A stretch of 64,000 bases of DNA from Apoda limacodes (lineage: Eukaryota > Arthropoda > Insecta > Lepidoptera > Limacodidae): contig OX291553.1 in the NCBI GenBank assembly GCA_946406115.1, positions 6,143,001 to 6,207,000 of the forward strand, given 5' to 3'. This document shows positions 1-11,689 of the stretch, in pieces. The position numbers were made by a program, and so were the translations under genes. Numbering within the stretch: position 1 is the first letter of the stretch; every line of letters begins with the position of its first letter. Under the pieces are notes generated by a model that was not told the origin of the DNA, searched no databases, and saw nothing but the letters and a program-made list of their open reading frames with translations.

Positions 1-810
1 CATAATGCTGATAAAACAGTCGGGTTTGAAACAGATATATGTATCCGTAGTTAATCTATTTAAGAACACTGGTTCAATACGTAGTATTATATTCTCTATT
101 ATTATTATAGACTCTTTCTAGTCTTAAAACACTATTTTACTGTATATTTATTTTGCACATTATTTATTTACTCACGTTACTGTCACATTGCTATCGTCAC
201 GTCGCATTGTTTTTTTTTTCTATTTGACAGTTCAAATCCTTATGGCGATTATCTACTTCAATGGAATTTGTTCAGATGACCGTTACCAATATCATTGGCA
301 ATGTTATGAAATTGACTTGAAAACTAATAACATAGAAGTAAGGCAATTGTCTAGCCAGTGACAGTGTGATTCGTGAGGGTGGCGGAAATTGCATGGGGCA
401 ATCAGTTTGATATTGCCCATAGATTGAAATCAAACAACTACTACTGACTACTACGGGGCCTAACGGGGTAATTTAAGGCGACGTCTACGCGTATTATCGG
501 GATAATTTTAACGCGATTTTATTTGTTTTTTTTTTTGGATGAAAAAAATAATCATGTTAAGAACATAAAATATATTCACTACCCTAATCTATATTCCTGA
601 TACTCCGTTTCAGTTCAGGCACATAATATCCTAACACTCTATATAATCAAACACGCTTTTTGTTTAAATTAACTTTATTTCGAATTCTATGAAAACGAAG
701 TCGTGGGCAGAATTTCTTAATATGAATGACAAGTTCACTAATAACAACTTTCGAATTTAAAAAAAAACAAAATTTATTAATTTATTTTTCTGCACACTAT
801 ATTTTGAAAA
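1..810. other. No gene seen (copy 1 left end)
   Basis: AT-rich sequence with homopolymer runs. I see no coding frame, RNA gene or clear repeat end. The equivalent stretch in copy 2 is 19723..20532. Confidence 0.6.
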
Positions 811-827
811 GCCTAGCGGCCGGTGTT

Positions 828-842
828 CATGGGCGCCGGCAG
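828..842 (+). repeat. Left inverted repeat of hAT element, copy 1
   Basis: catgggcgccggcag, matched in inverse orientation at 4091..4105 with one mismatch. Copy 2 equivalents are 20550..20564 and 23813..23827. Confidence 0.55.
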
Positions 843-1262
843 AAATTAGTTTTCTTACAATCTTCGCCGTATTATGATTGTTAATAAAAAATTGAATTTT
901 TTTGTCGGAAACATATCAAGCCCGGATTATTTTATGTTCGAGACGTTTACAAATTTCTGACTATTATTAGACTATAATATTTCTGAATATTTTAAATTCA
1001 TAAATTTATTTTATAGGTACCCAGTCCTCACGGCTCACACGTATTTGTTCGCAACGATCGAAATTTAAAAATTCTAAGTTGGTGGGCCAGGAGTACCGGG
1101 ATCGATATTAATCGATTTCCATTACTTCTCTGAACGCACCCTTAAAAGTGCCGCTACTCCACACGAGACAGCACCAGCATAAATGGGATGAGCTTAACAG
1201 AGAAAGCGCAATACAGTTTCAAAGCAGTGCGAAAGAGACCGACTCTTGTCAAAGACAATCGC

Positions 1263-1408
1263 GAATGAACTAGAAAGTTCATAAATGTGAAAGAGACATA
1301 GATTATAGATGACAGGGACAGAGCTTAGTTCGAGAACGTTTGGGAATCTGGAACCTTCCTTACATTTTGATATATAAGGGGGCTAGGTCGCGTTCCGAGT
1401 CAGTCAGT
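1263..1408 (+). promoter_or_regulatory. Heat-shock-type promoter (HSE array, TATA, initiator), copy 1
   Basis: Seen directly: an array of heat-shock-element pentamers with 5-base phasing (TTC 1329, GAA 1334, TTT 1339, GAA 1344), a GAAccTTC pair at 1351..1358, and a GAAagTTC pair at 1273..1280. A TATA box (tatataag) is at 1371..1378. Two overlapping TCAGT arthropod initiators are at 1400..1408, about 31 bases downstream of the TATA box. This layout is that of insect hsp70-type promoters (established knowledge). It drives the hAT transposase start at 1747 through an intronless leader. That it is heat-inducible is inference. Confidence 0.7.
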
Positions 1409-1746
1409 TTTCGATTGAAGTTCGAACAGTTCGTTCCGAGTGAACAAATTGCGAGTAGTGACTAATAGTTATCTTCAGTGCACAGTGCATTCGTTTGAAA
1501 AATTAATAGTTCCCGCCATATTCGTTTCTATAGATTAGTGTTTTTAGTGTTGTTATAGTGTTGCCGTATTTTAATTTTGAAAATATATAGATAGTTAGTT
1601 CATACAGTTCAATAGCGAGCTAATTAGTTAGTGTCAGTGCGCGCCGTAATTAATTAATCAGTGCAAGCAAGCAGTGACAAGTGAGCTAACTTGTGTTTCT
1701 TTTCTTTATTTTCAAAGTAAAAATAATTATAATTTTGTTATAAAAT

Positions 1747-3903
1747 ATGAATGACATAAGGCGATTTTTCTGCAAGAGAAAAAAGATTGAAAATGAAAAG
1801 TTTAATGCTAAAGATTGTCCAAGTACTTCGGCACAGCAAAGCACTAGTAAAACTGAATTATCAACACAACAAACTTAGTTAATATTTATGATGTGGGTTT
1901 ATATCTGGATTCTAACGTACCTATACCAGTGATCAAATACGGTTTAAAATGCTCGAAACAGCGTGGAAACCTCCGCAAGATTATGATTTCAAGCAGGACA
2001 TCGATCATAAAAACGAAACACAACAACGTGCATTTCGCCACGAGTGTGTATTATTTCCCGCACATATTCATCGTTGCAGTACTCAGGGGCCATTTATCGT
2101 TCGGCCATGCAAAAAATATCAAAAATATCATGAGTGTGCTAAATCTCATGCAAATAGCCACTGGCATCGTGAATCGGTTATACGTTCTAAAAATTTTCTG
2201 GAAATCATGCAAAAAAAAAAAATGACGTTTATGAACAGATTGATACTGAATATTACAGGAAAATTTCAGAAAACAGAAAAAAACTTCAACCCATTATATC
2301 TTCATGTGGTTCAGGTGTTATATCTTCGGTCTTATTTTGTACTACACATGATTTATCCCTTCGAGGAAAAACAAAAGATGGGTCAGTTTTTACAGACTTA
2401 CTACATTTCCAAGTTGAGGCAGGAGATACGGTTTTAAGAGACCACTTTGCGACTGGTTCGAAAAATGCCCTCTATGTATTCCATCAAGTTCAAAACGAAA
2501 TTATTGAAACCTGTGCTAATGTTCTTCGTGAAACCAATACTGATGAAGCAAAAGAAGCGGCATACTTTTCAATCTTAGCTGACGAGACAGCGGATATAAG
2601 CGGGACTAAACAGTCAAATTTGACCAAACGAAACACAGTTACGTAATTGAAGAATTTTTGGGGTACAGACCACTTCAAAAATTAGAAGCTGCATCGATTT
2701 CTGAAGTTATAATATCTTTTTTGACATCATATGGCTTAGATCTCAACAAAATGGTTGGGCAAGGGTATGATGGTTGCTCCACAATGGCTGGACATGTTGG
2801 TGGAGTTCAGAAAATAAATAATGATAAATATCCCAAAGCAAAGTATTTCCACTGTGCTTGTCACATATTAAATCTTGTTGTCAATGATTTAAATAATTTG
2901 AGTGAAATAAGAAATACTGCTGGAATGATTAAGGAAACTATAACTTTTTTAGAGAGAGCATTTTACGGCGAAAAAAATACAAATATTCCCTTGTTTTGCG
3001 AAACCAGATGGTCTGCAAAGTACAAAAGTATTCGAATTTTCGCTTAAAATTTCACAAAAATTGTAGAAGCATTACAAGACCTCTCAGAAGATCAAGCCAC
3101 TAATTCTAAGACAAAGGTTAGGGCTTACCAACTGCTTTGACCACCACAAATATTATTGTGGCATTGCATATTATTGCTACTTACTCGGCAAAGCTTGAGC
3201 CTGTCTGCAAGCAGCTTCAACAAGTGGATTTTGACATTAATTCAGTGAATGGTACATTTGCAAACTTACTAAAATAATAGAGGGTCACAGACAAAACGCA
3301 TCGCAGGAATTTACTGCTATATTTGGAGAAGCTAAACAAAGTTGCGAAGACCTTGATATTGAGATTAAATGCCAACGAGTTACGAAACGACAGGCTCATC
3401 GATCCAACCACCCATCCGAAAATGTTGAAGAATTTTACAGAAGAGGTTTATACATCCCTTACCTTTATTCGATCATTTCTTCTTTAAAAGACAGATTTTC
3501 TGAAACACACAAAAATCATTTTCTCTGTTACAACTACACCCAAAAATAATAAAAGGCCTCAGTAAAGAAGAATTTCTTAGAGCTGCAAAAGACATTGAAA
3601 ATTTGTATGGCGATCTTTTACCTAATTTTATTTCAGAAATTAGTTTGAAATGTGGAAATATCGACAGCCAGTGGCAAATGATATCAGTGGAGTTGATCGA
3701 TATGAATAACATCTTATAGACTACATCGACGAGGCAAAAGATTTCTTTTCTTCGGTAGCAGAAGCGATCAAGATTGGCCTTACTCTACCCGTCACAACGT
3801 GCACAATAGAAAGATCTTTTAGCACACTGAGAAGAGTTAAAACTTGGAATAGGTCCACAACAGGTGACGAGCGACTGTCTGGATTATGCTTGTTAACTTT
3901 ATA
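1747..3903 (+). pseudogene. hAT superfamily transposase (ZMYM1-like), broken, copy 1
   Basis: This is a DDE transposase remnant of the hAT/ZMYM1 type with a DUF4371-like catalytic region and a C-terminal dimerisation region. The likely start is ATG 1747 (MNDIRRFFCKRKKIEN), which reads a Lys-rich N-terminus and then stops at 1876. The next pieces are in other frames: a 'GLYLDSNVPIP' segment, then 'LETAWKPPQDYDF' from 1952 with a Cys/His-rich TTF-like zinc-finger region to about 2200. A run of A residues near 2212 shifts the frame again. Recognisable motifs follow: LADETADISGTKQ near 2580, GQGYDGCSTMAGHVGG from 2758, HCACHILNLVV near 2850, and the dimerisation motif TIERSFSTLRRVKTW near 3805. 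At least five frame changes and several stops show it is dead. Family assignment is firm; exact subfamily is not. Confidence 0.9.
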
Positions 3904-4090
3904 GAAAACTTCATTAATAAGTTCAGTCAAAAACCCCGCCGGCTGCAGTTGCTTTATAAATGAGAATTGTAATTACTGCCTACTAATTATTGTGAATAAA
4001 AAAATGATTTCCAACAGACGGCTTTTTATTTCAATAATTCCTGTTGATCCCGAGATTCCCAAGGGGTGCAAGTGCACCACCTGGAACCCG

Positions 4091-4105
4091 CTGCCGGTGC
4101 CCATG
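4091..4105 (-). repeat. Right inverted repeat of hAT element, copy 1
   Basis: ctgccggtgcccatg, the reverse complement of 828..842 with one mismatch. It lies about 190 bases after the last recognisable transposase codons. Confidence 0.55.
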
Positions 4106-4139
4106 CAGGTGTTGTGTTAATTTTCCCGAGTGTACAGTG

Positions 4140-4891
4140 CTACAGTACAATTTAATATGTGCTGTAAGTTTTGAAGAATTGGGTATTCCGCCGACTTCTT
4201 GATGCTGCATCATCAACTTAAGGTTAACATGTCTTGTAAATATCACTGAAGTAATAGTGGTATACTGTTACAAATTTCAATCAATAAGACAAGTAAAAGT
4301 TGGAAAAAGCCTTTTGTCAAGTAGGAAATGAGCTGATGCGCTCCAAACTCCTGGACTGATTTTCATATTTCATTGCTAAGAACCATCTCGATCACATCAG
4401 CTATCAAACAAAAAAAAACTATCAAAAGTGGTTCATTCGTTTGGGAGCTACGAGCACTTATAACACTACACTTTATATCGGAAGTTAAAAAACCGCATTC
4501 AAATGGGTTTAACCGTTTAAGAGCTACGGTGCCACTGACAGACACACACACACGGGTCAAAACGAATCCAAACACGACAAATATTTTAATTTTTTTTCAA
4601 AAGTGTACTGGTGTGCTGGATATCCTGGCTGCAGCATTAAACCAAGAATTCCATAATAGTGCATAGTTGTGTAGCATACATGGGTGTTTTAAATTTTAGG
4701 TCACACTTATGTTTGAAAGTAAAGTAAACTTATTATGCGTCTAAGATCGGCTGAACCGATTTTGATAAAACATGTCTGATAACCACCGCTAGAAAACCTG
4801 TTTTTTTCATAAAAAAAACCACATCCAAATACACACACACGCACACACACACCCTCACACACACACCCTCACACACAACCTCAAACACACG

Positions 4892-4973
<82 letters not shown>

Positions 4974-5004
4974 TACACACGTTTTTTGCGTCGGGGGTTA
5001 AAAA
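4140..5004 (+). mobile_element. LINE 3' tail of a common lepidopteran family, copy 1
   Basis: Non-coding sequence with features of a very common lepidopteran non-LTR tail: a segment about reaching for the supposed sense 'aaatgagctgatgcgc' near 4326, a block with 'cgtttgggagctacg' near 4438, a tract of acagacacacacac near 4540, and the end tgcgtcgggggttaaa near 4987. I recognise the pattern from general knowledge and cannot assign a clade with certainty (RTE-like is likely). It has no open reading frame and contains an expanded CA tract. Confidence 0.55.
4831..4980 (+). repeat. CA/AC microsatellite, 39 pure units, copy 1
   Basis: An impure AC tract with CCCTC interruptions leads into a pure (AC)39 run at 4893..4970. 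Long frames through it on the other strand encode only Val-Cys repeats and are artefacts. Copy 2 has 21 pure units and lacks one 14-base interrupted block. Confidence 0.97.
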
Positions 5005-5059
5005 TGATTCACTGCCTGTATCAATATAACTATTTAATTGAAGTACAGTTTAACACATT

Positions 5060-5165
5060 TTTCAAACCCTGTGTCTATCGCTAGTGTCGCTGTAGGTTCA
5101 CAGCATTTTAATATGGCGACTGTATTTTTGATCTTTGACCACCGGATCAGAAAACTTTTTACACT
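5060..5165 (+). repeat. Interspersed repeat shared with 49895..50000, copy 1
   Basis: The block reading tcgctagtgtcgctg, then ttcacagcattttaatatgg and ttttgatctttgac, is matched on the opposite strand at about 49895..50000. Chance frames in both translate to similar peptides (HFNMATVFLIFD against HFNMAIVVLIFD). This is a dispersed repeat, not a protein family. Family unknown. Confidence 0.6.
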
Positions 5166-6018
5166 ATACTACCTGATTAGGCACTGGCAACACTCAAAAA
5201 GAGTTGCAAAAAATAATGCATACAACAATTTGTAACCTTTATCTAATAAAAGTTAAACGTTATGATTAACTAGATAAAATTAATACATAGTAAAAAGCGT
5301 CAAGAAAACCATTTTTTTGTTACTGGTAATATTAAATATAATATCTTCTAAAGTATACATAAATTATAAAGAAAACTAGCAATTAAAGATATAAGAATTA
5401 ATATATAATGATAAAAATAGCTTCCTAAGTAACTTTTTTAACTTTAGTAACTTTTCGTCACACTTTTGAAAAGATAAAAACGGTTATTGTGAGTAAACTT
5501 TAGGAGGTTAATATGGCCAACTTTTTTGTAGGCCTTATCAAAACCTAAAGTTTTGTAGTACTTTGTTTTGATGTAGTTGATCCAGCGCACGCCATGTAAA
5601 GCTCCCAGTCGGTATGATTCTTCGACATTTTGAACAATTCAAAACAACATTAAACTATACGTTTCCTCTCTCTCTTGAGCCACTCTATTGATAAAAACCG
5701 CATTAAAATCAGTTGCATAGTTTAAAAGATCAAAGCGTACATCGGTACAGACGGTGGGAAGCGACTTTGTTTTATTGTATGTATATATGTAGATAGATAA
5801 ATAAAATTATGACGCTATTTGCCATGGACATTGAGCAAACATATTACAAATTATTCACCTCCGATTTACATTTTTAGGCAACGTTGGGCACAATGATATT
5901 TAACCTTAAGTCTGAAGCAGCTAAAATGGTAATTGCACTTCACTATTCAATACCGATCAATGCCTCAACTTTTGTCTGATTACTAAAACGGAAATAAGGT
6001 TAATATGTAAATGTGTAT
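5166..6018. other. No gene seen, copy 1
   Basis: AT-rich sequence between the dispersed repeat and the dehydrogenase pseudogene. I see no coding frame or RNA gene. The equivalent in copy 2 is 24838..25690. Confidence 0.5.
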
Positions 6019-6645
6019 TTAACGATCAGTGAAAGAAAAATTAACTAATTTCTCTGATTCAGTCCACAACTTCTTTGACAGCTTTAGATCTTGACACAAC
6101 GAAGACGCTTTCTGTTCCCGACAATCACAAATTTACTTTCCAGTCAGATGTTTAACTTCCGGTGACACTGCCAAATATACAGACGTCTGTGCCGCTTCCG
6201 AAGGAGTTTTACACGTGAATCCAAGTATTAATTTTAGAAACATTATTAGTCTTTCATCCACACAACCAACAGCTATATTTGTCATTGCCCATCCAGGGTG
6301 TGAACAATTAACTGTCACACCGGTTCCTCTTAACCTTCGACTTAGCTCCATCGTCATGATAGTTAAATATAACTTGCCGTTAGAATACACTGAAAATTTG
6401 TTCCAATATTTCTCTGTGTTCATATTATCAAAGTCAACTATACCATTTTTATGACCTGAAGATGAAACGTTAATGATGCGACTAGGTGCCGATGACTTCA
6501 GAAGAGGTAATAAAAGGCATGTCAATAAAAATGGTCCCAAGTAATTAACTTGCAGTCCGATAAGTAAACCATCTTCTGTTTTATTGTCTCCTAGTCCCAT
6601 AGCGCCAGCATTATTAATAAGTACATCAAAACGTTTACGTATCAA
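6019..6645 (-). pseudogene. Short-chain dehydrogenase/reductase (retinol dehydrogenase-like), truncated, copy 1
   Basis: Classical SDR family, closest in pattern to the RDH11-14 retinol dehydrogenases, which interconvert retinoids or other lipophilic alcohols with NADP(H) (family knowledge). The frame of 170 codons retains NNAG (residues 11-14), an Asn in NYLG (34), NVSSS (59-63), the active-site YSNGK (Y87, K91) and HPGWAMTN (117-124). The whole catalytic tetrad is therefore present. Missing is the first 80 to 90 residues, including the TGxxxGIG nucleotide-binding turn; no splice acceptor is evident at the upstream edge. At 6133..6135 a TAA replaces the Tyr codon of the conserved GKYF. The frame then stays open and recognisable (DCREQKASSLCQDLKLSKKLW) to a stop at 6019..6021, so the TAA is a nonsense mutation. 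Just upstream, a 15-base direct repeat (near 6647 and 6733) suggests local rearrangement. It could be an exon of a gene whose 5' part is elsewhere, but the nonsense codon argues for a pseudogene. Confidence 0.88.
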
Positions 6646-9600
6646 AATTGGTACTCTTGAACGTTGTTGTAGCTCTCAATCGAGACCGGAATTTGGTGGC
6701 CAATTTCGGAACTAAACTCCTATACAAATAATAAGAATCGGTACTCTTTGAGCCATCGGATAGAGAGTGAAATTAGGTATGATGATCTGTGAAAAGAAAT
6801 GTCAAAATTCTAAATAAACAAAACAAAACTATCGCTACGGAGTTTTGGCGCGAATCTTAAGAAGGAGTGGTGTTTTTTTCTGTTTAATTTTTCTAAATTC
6901 ATTTAGTGACTTTCGATGTATATATTTTAGCAAAGTTTTACGAAAGCGTGTTAAAAATTGTGAAGCGAACGCTCATGAATAGTGAATTATGAAGAAATAA
7001 GCATGACATGACGCGCAATGTCTGAGGATCCACACCAAATCTCCCGCCCAATCTTGGGACTTGAAAACGAGGACGCGCGGTAACGCCCGCGCCACGATAC
7101 GATATAATATAAATGTGTGCAATCCCAATTTCAATTCAATCGCAATTTGGTTTAAGAATACCGATGGAGATCGAGTTTAAGCTTGCCACGAAATTGGATT
7201 GAAACTGGCTAGGGATTGAAACTGATATCAGTTGTAGGCCTCCAGAAGCGTCCGCACGCAATGACGTGTGCCCGTGCGGGTTGCGCTCTCGCTGACATTG
7301 ACTTCGGTAGCGTACGGCGCGCATCACCGCGGTTCAGGCGGTAGGCGGGGTATGTGGCGCTTCTAACAGTACTCGTACCGCATACTACGACAGCCAAGTG
7401 ACAATGTTTTTCCAAATATTAAGGGTCGCACCGACCTCAAAAAAAATATTTGGCATATTTACTTTACATTTATAAGCGATAAAACTTTATTTCTTCCTTT
7501 ATTTAGTTGTTAATTAAATAAATTACTGTTTTGAAATCGGTTTCATTGTTCTTAAAAGTAATTGTCAGTTAACCATTAAGCTACTATTCATTTACTTATA
7601 CAGAAATTATAGGTATTGCTGCAGTTAGTATGCATTTACTATTCGGTACGGTCCGTGTGATGTTGACATTATACCACCAAGATCACTCATCGTCTTACCT
7701 GTCAGTTTAAAATCGTGCAGTTACCGCTGTTTAGAATCTGTTGTTTATTTTATAAAGTGCCACTGACCGATATGTTACACAATTGAGCTACATTTTTATT
7801 AGTTCAGTTTATTGTGCTTTTTGGATGAGATTGATAAAAAAATAGAACACATTACCAATTGCGCGTAGTGCACACAGAAGTCACAATTTACAAAAGAATA
7901 GAAAGAAACAATTTCCGTACACTGGAAACAAAATAAAAGCGCTATTAAGTGTCAACCAAATATAAACTTACCATATTTTGGTCGAAATACTTATTTCGTA
8001 TTACGTAGAATACATAAACATTCCGAGTTTGATTGTTTTAATTTGTGTACCTACCTACCTACCTTATATACCTACGTGACTTTGTTGCATCAAACCATTG
8101 CCAATGATACGTACTTATAAATTGTGTTAACTTGTTGTGATAGGCAAGAAGCTTGGCAAAGGTTCCTAATTATCAGATAACATACATTTATTAACATTAT
8201 AAATCACAAGAAGTTGGCCTGTTCTTTTATATTTAATTTTTTGATGGGATATAAGTTGAACTTAGCATATTTAAAATTTAAGTGCAAAGAGCGCGGCGAG
8301 TTCGTTTGCTTACATATAGCAAGGTATATTAAATTAACGTGATAATAATAATAATATCGCAATTTTTGTATGTGCACTTTTGTATGTATTGGGTATGGGT
8401 TGTATTTTGTAACTTTACTAGTTACTAATATAGAATAAAGAAACACTATTGTACTAAACTAAAACACGAGAAATGATTGACAGATACATACTCTATGTAT
8501 TATGCTTGTTGTTAAAAAACAATTGTTGAATAAAGTAAAAAAAATATATATGTAAGCCTTTCTGAGCCAGTAAGAAAAGAAAAAAAATACCTGTGCAGGA
8601 TTATTAGGCTATCCGCAGCTACGAAAACGTTATTGACGGTTAACGTTATTAACTGTAAACGAATCAAACATCAACTGTGAATTCGCCTTTTTTTATCTGT
8701 GAAAGTCATATCAATATTATTGTATGTTAACTTTATTTGAATTCGGAAAAACCCTTAGAAAGTGTAACCCTTTATTCCCGTAGGTTCTCTGTGTACCGTA
8801 AAAAGAGAAGATATTGAATACCGACAGGTGGTAATATTTAGTAATTACATTCCTACCTGACGTTCGTACGTTCCAAGCTTACGTTTTTGTCACTTGAACC
8901 TATCATCAATTTAATCGTATACTGCAACGTTAGCAACACCAATCTAGAACAAGACGGAAAGATATCTTACTTCTATTCTAACTAATCTTCAATGTCAACA
9001 TTTTGAAATTTTATCCTTTTCCTATTTATATTTTAGCATTTAAAAGAATAAATGCTTTTCTGTTATCTATCACTAAGGATTTTTTAATTTTGCTTTATTT
9101 ATCAAATTTTACTTATTTGAAAAATTTAAAGCTTGCATAAATCGGTTTCGATATTTTCAGTTCGTTAGTTCATTTGTCCGTACTGAATTTACGCAGACGC
9201 CGCCATTTTGGTTTAACTTGCGTGCCGCAAACTAAACAATCTGTAATTTGGAAAATCAGGGAGTCAGAAAATTTAGAATTTATAAAATTAATTATTTGGA
9301 CAATAAAACTAGGTATAGCACAAAATTTTGAAAATTTATAGTGTAGAAAACTGTGAATTAGTACCTCACCGTTGCAGCTGACACCGTTTTACGGGCAGAA
9401 AAAGTGACAAATATATTTAACTACGAAATAGATGCTTTTTACATAATTGTTCGGAAATCTGGCTGCTAGCCACGATTTTTGGATACAAATTTGTTTAGGT
9501 TTGCGTATTTTCTATTTTGAGTATTTTTTCTCAATGTTCGAAATATTTAAAACCTTTTGAATTTTTCTTATTAAAATTATACGACTAATAAAACGCCTTG

Positions 9601-10100
9601 CACTTTAATGTTTTTAAGCTATTTATTTATTTTCTACTATTGCTATGTGTCTTACATGGAAGACAAGTATGGTAATTGATCTCATAATCAGTATTTCATA
9701 AGTCACGACTTCAATGTTAACTTAAGAGCAGAGCATATAAAGTTCACGATTTTGGAAAATTAGTTAAAATGCACATTATGTACAAAGAGTAAGGGTAAAA
9801 TCTGACCCAAATCTATCATCTATAAATGCATTCTTCACACGGAATAAATTTTTATCGCAAATCAACGCATCCGTAACATGAAAATATATGTGCATTCTGA
9901 AATATCATTGTATTTTTTTTTACTTTTATTTAATTTATTTGATCAGATATAAATTTAATTCCAAATACTAAATTTATATCACTAGGGATGGCCAATCAAC
10001 TCAATCTTAAAACTGACTATCGAGTATTTTAACGCCTCGGTGTCTAGGTAAATTTAAATGTAGGTAATTCGTTTATTCTTGCCTCTAAACTGTGTGTGAC
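6646..10100. other. Long gene-poor stretch with a GC-rich island, copy 1
   Basis: Mostly AT-rich. A GC- and CpG-rich patch at about 7020..7390 stands out; it holds only short overlapping frames without recognisable motifs. It could be an old element end or a promoter remnant. A CCTA-type microsatellite lies near 8050. Nothing else identifiable. The equivalent in copy 2 is 26318..29772. Confidence 0.45.
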
Positions 10101-11689
10101 CTATGGTCGATATAGTTAATTATTTGTTTTACGCTTCTTTTTTTATAATCGTATACCTTTATTGGGGATCTACGAGACCATTATGTGTCACTGGTAGATG
10201 TCTCCATAATTCCTGTCGGCATTTGTGTGAATTGCTTTGTACCGTTGAAGTTGCATATGCCTCTCTTTTAACTGGTCGCACCACCGCGCGCCTTTATTAC
10301 CATAATTTTCTTTTACAAGATTTTCAGATCTTTTACTCTGATGATAATTGGAAAACTAAGTTAAAAAATTTAATAAAACAGACTTTGAAAACCCATTAAA
10401 AAGTAAAAAATAAACTATATATTGATAAGTGCGAGCAAAATGGGTCATAACAGTGACGAAAAGACTTTTGAATTTGAAACACTATTTAATTAAAAAGTTG
10501 GAACGCAATTCGCTTCGATAAAGTCCTGGCCGGTAATAAAAAAATGCCGACGCGGCATTGGTTAACGGAATAAAAAAAATACGCGGGAACTTCTTATTCG
10601 TTTTTTTAATTACTTTTTATTAAAATATTACAGAAAATTTGATTTGATTCACACAAATTAAATATATAAATTTGTAATTTGGTAGTGTAAATATAAATAT
10701 TCGTCACTACCAAAAGCATCTCTTATTTATTTTTCTCATAGAGGGGGATGAAAAGAAGAGTGTGCCATACGGTACCAAAATTATTTAACTTTGAGAGACG
10801 TACCTACTTTGAATACCTCGCAACGCTTAGGATTCTAATTTAGAATCCTTCGCATTGCTCTCAATTATTCTTGCCCTCAATTCATTATTTTACGTATACA
10901 AACAAACATACATACATACACTTATGAAATTTTGACACATCAGTTTAGAAGCCCACTTAGACTAACATATATACCTCTTTTTGAAATTGGTAAAATAAAT
11001 GATAAATAAATAAAGTTTATATGTACATATATATTTCTTTAGACATGCTTAAGTAGCTTTTAACGCCCCATATACTGCACACCAGCGCCGCCAGTAGATA
11101 TTATTTATTTCTTGTTCGTACAAAGCGTAATTAAAAAAATAAAAAATATAAAATTCTAACTTGCCTTTATTTTGCACCTTTTGTATTGTTTTTCTGTGAG
11201 TTTTATTTCTGGTTCCTGCTAAAGGCGGCCACCGCTACCCGAATTAATAATTTACATGTATAAAATAATAAAAATTCCAACACAGCCTAGGTACATCATA
11301 TTTAAATAATACACATTTGAGATTATTTTCCAAATAATTCCAAAAAAAAATTGATGTGGAATTTCCCGAGTTGACATAGAATAACAGTTTTAGGCATAGA
11401 TATAGAATGTACAAGATCAACCATGCCAAATGAAAAACGAGAAAAAAAAAATGCAAATGTGTGAGTGGAATAGTGTTCTCAAACAACACTATTGATAATT
11501 TTACCTGCACAAAATTATTGCGAACTAGCGCGCTGGTGAAATTAAATATAACACTCGCGCCACGCAGCCTCGGAACGCGTTGTCGGACAAAGCAAACTGT
11601 TTACACGCTTGTGCTCGTACATGTGCCCAATAACATAGCGTTGAATGCAAGAGTGTAAACATACCATTAGAACCTAAACTATTAGGACT
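10101..11689. other. No supported gene; short inverted repeats, copy 1
   Basis: A 98-codon frame at 10103..10399 has no recognisable domain and unremarkable composition. I do not call it a gene. Small inverted repeats occur at 10544..10560, 10820..10858, 11470..11494 and 11598..11661. The equivalent in copy 2 is 29773..31361. Confidence 0.4.
10820..10858. repeat. 39-base near-perfect palindrome, copy 1
   Basis: The inner arms aggattctaa and ttagaatcct are perfect complements around a single T at 10839. The outer parts of the arms (gcaacgc and gcattgc) continue the pairing with few mismatches. It lies in non-coding AT-rich DNA. Copy 2 has it at 30492..30530. Function unknown. Confidence 0.8.

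Larger units (their letters stand above)
828..4105 (+). mobile_element. Decayed hAT element (ZMYM1/DUF4371 type), copy 1
   Basis: The transposase remains at 1747..3903 lie between imperfect inverted repeats at 828..842 (catgggcgccggcag) and 4091..4105 (complementary, 14 of 15 positions). The 3.28 kb span fits a full-length hAT element. I could not identify a clear 8-base target duplication, so the true ends may lie some bases further out. A heat-shock-type promoter and a leader of about 340 bases lie inside the ends and upstream of the transposase start. The transposase carries many frameshifts and stops, so the element cannot be autonomous. Confidence 0.7.

Noticed and set aside
4733..4978. 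Minus-strand frame of Val-Cys repeats
   Set aside because: It is a read-through of the CA microsatellite and has no other support.
10103..10399. 98-codon frame with hydrophobic start
   Set aside because: No domain, no codon bias distinct from the surroundings, no start or polyadenylation signals that decide for a gene.
11598..11661. Inverted repeat tgtttacacgcttg / caagagtgtaaaca as a microRNA precursor
   Set aside because: The stem is only 14 bases with a 36-base loop that does not pair further.
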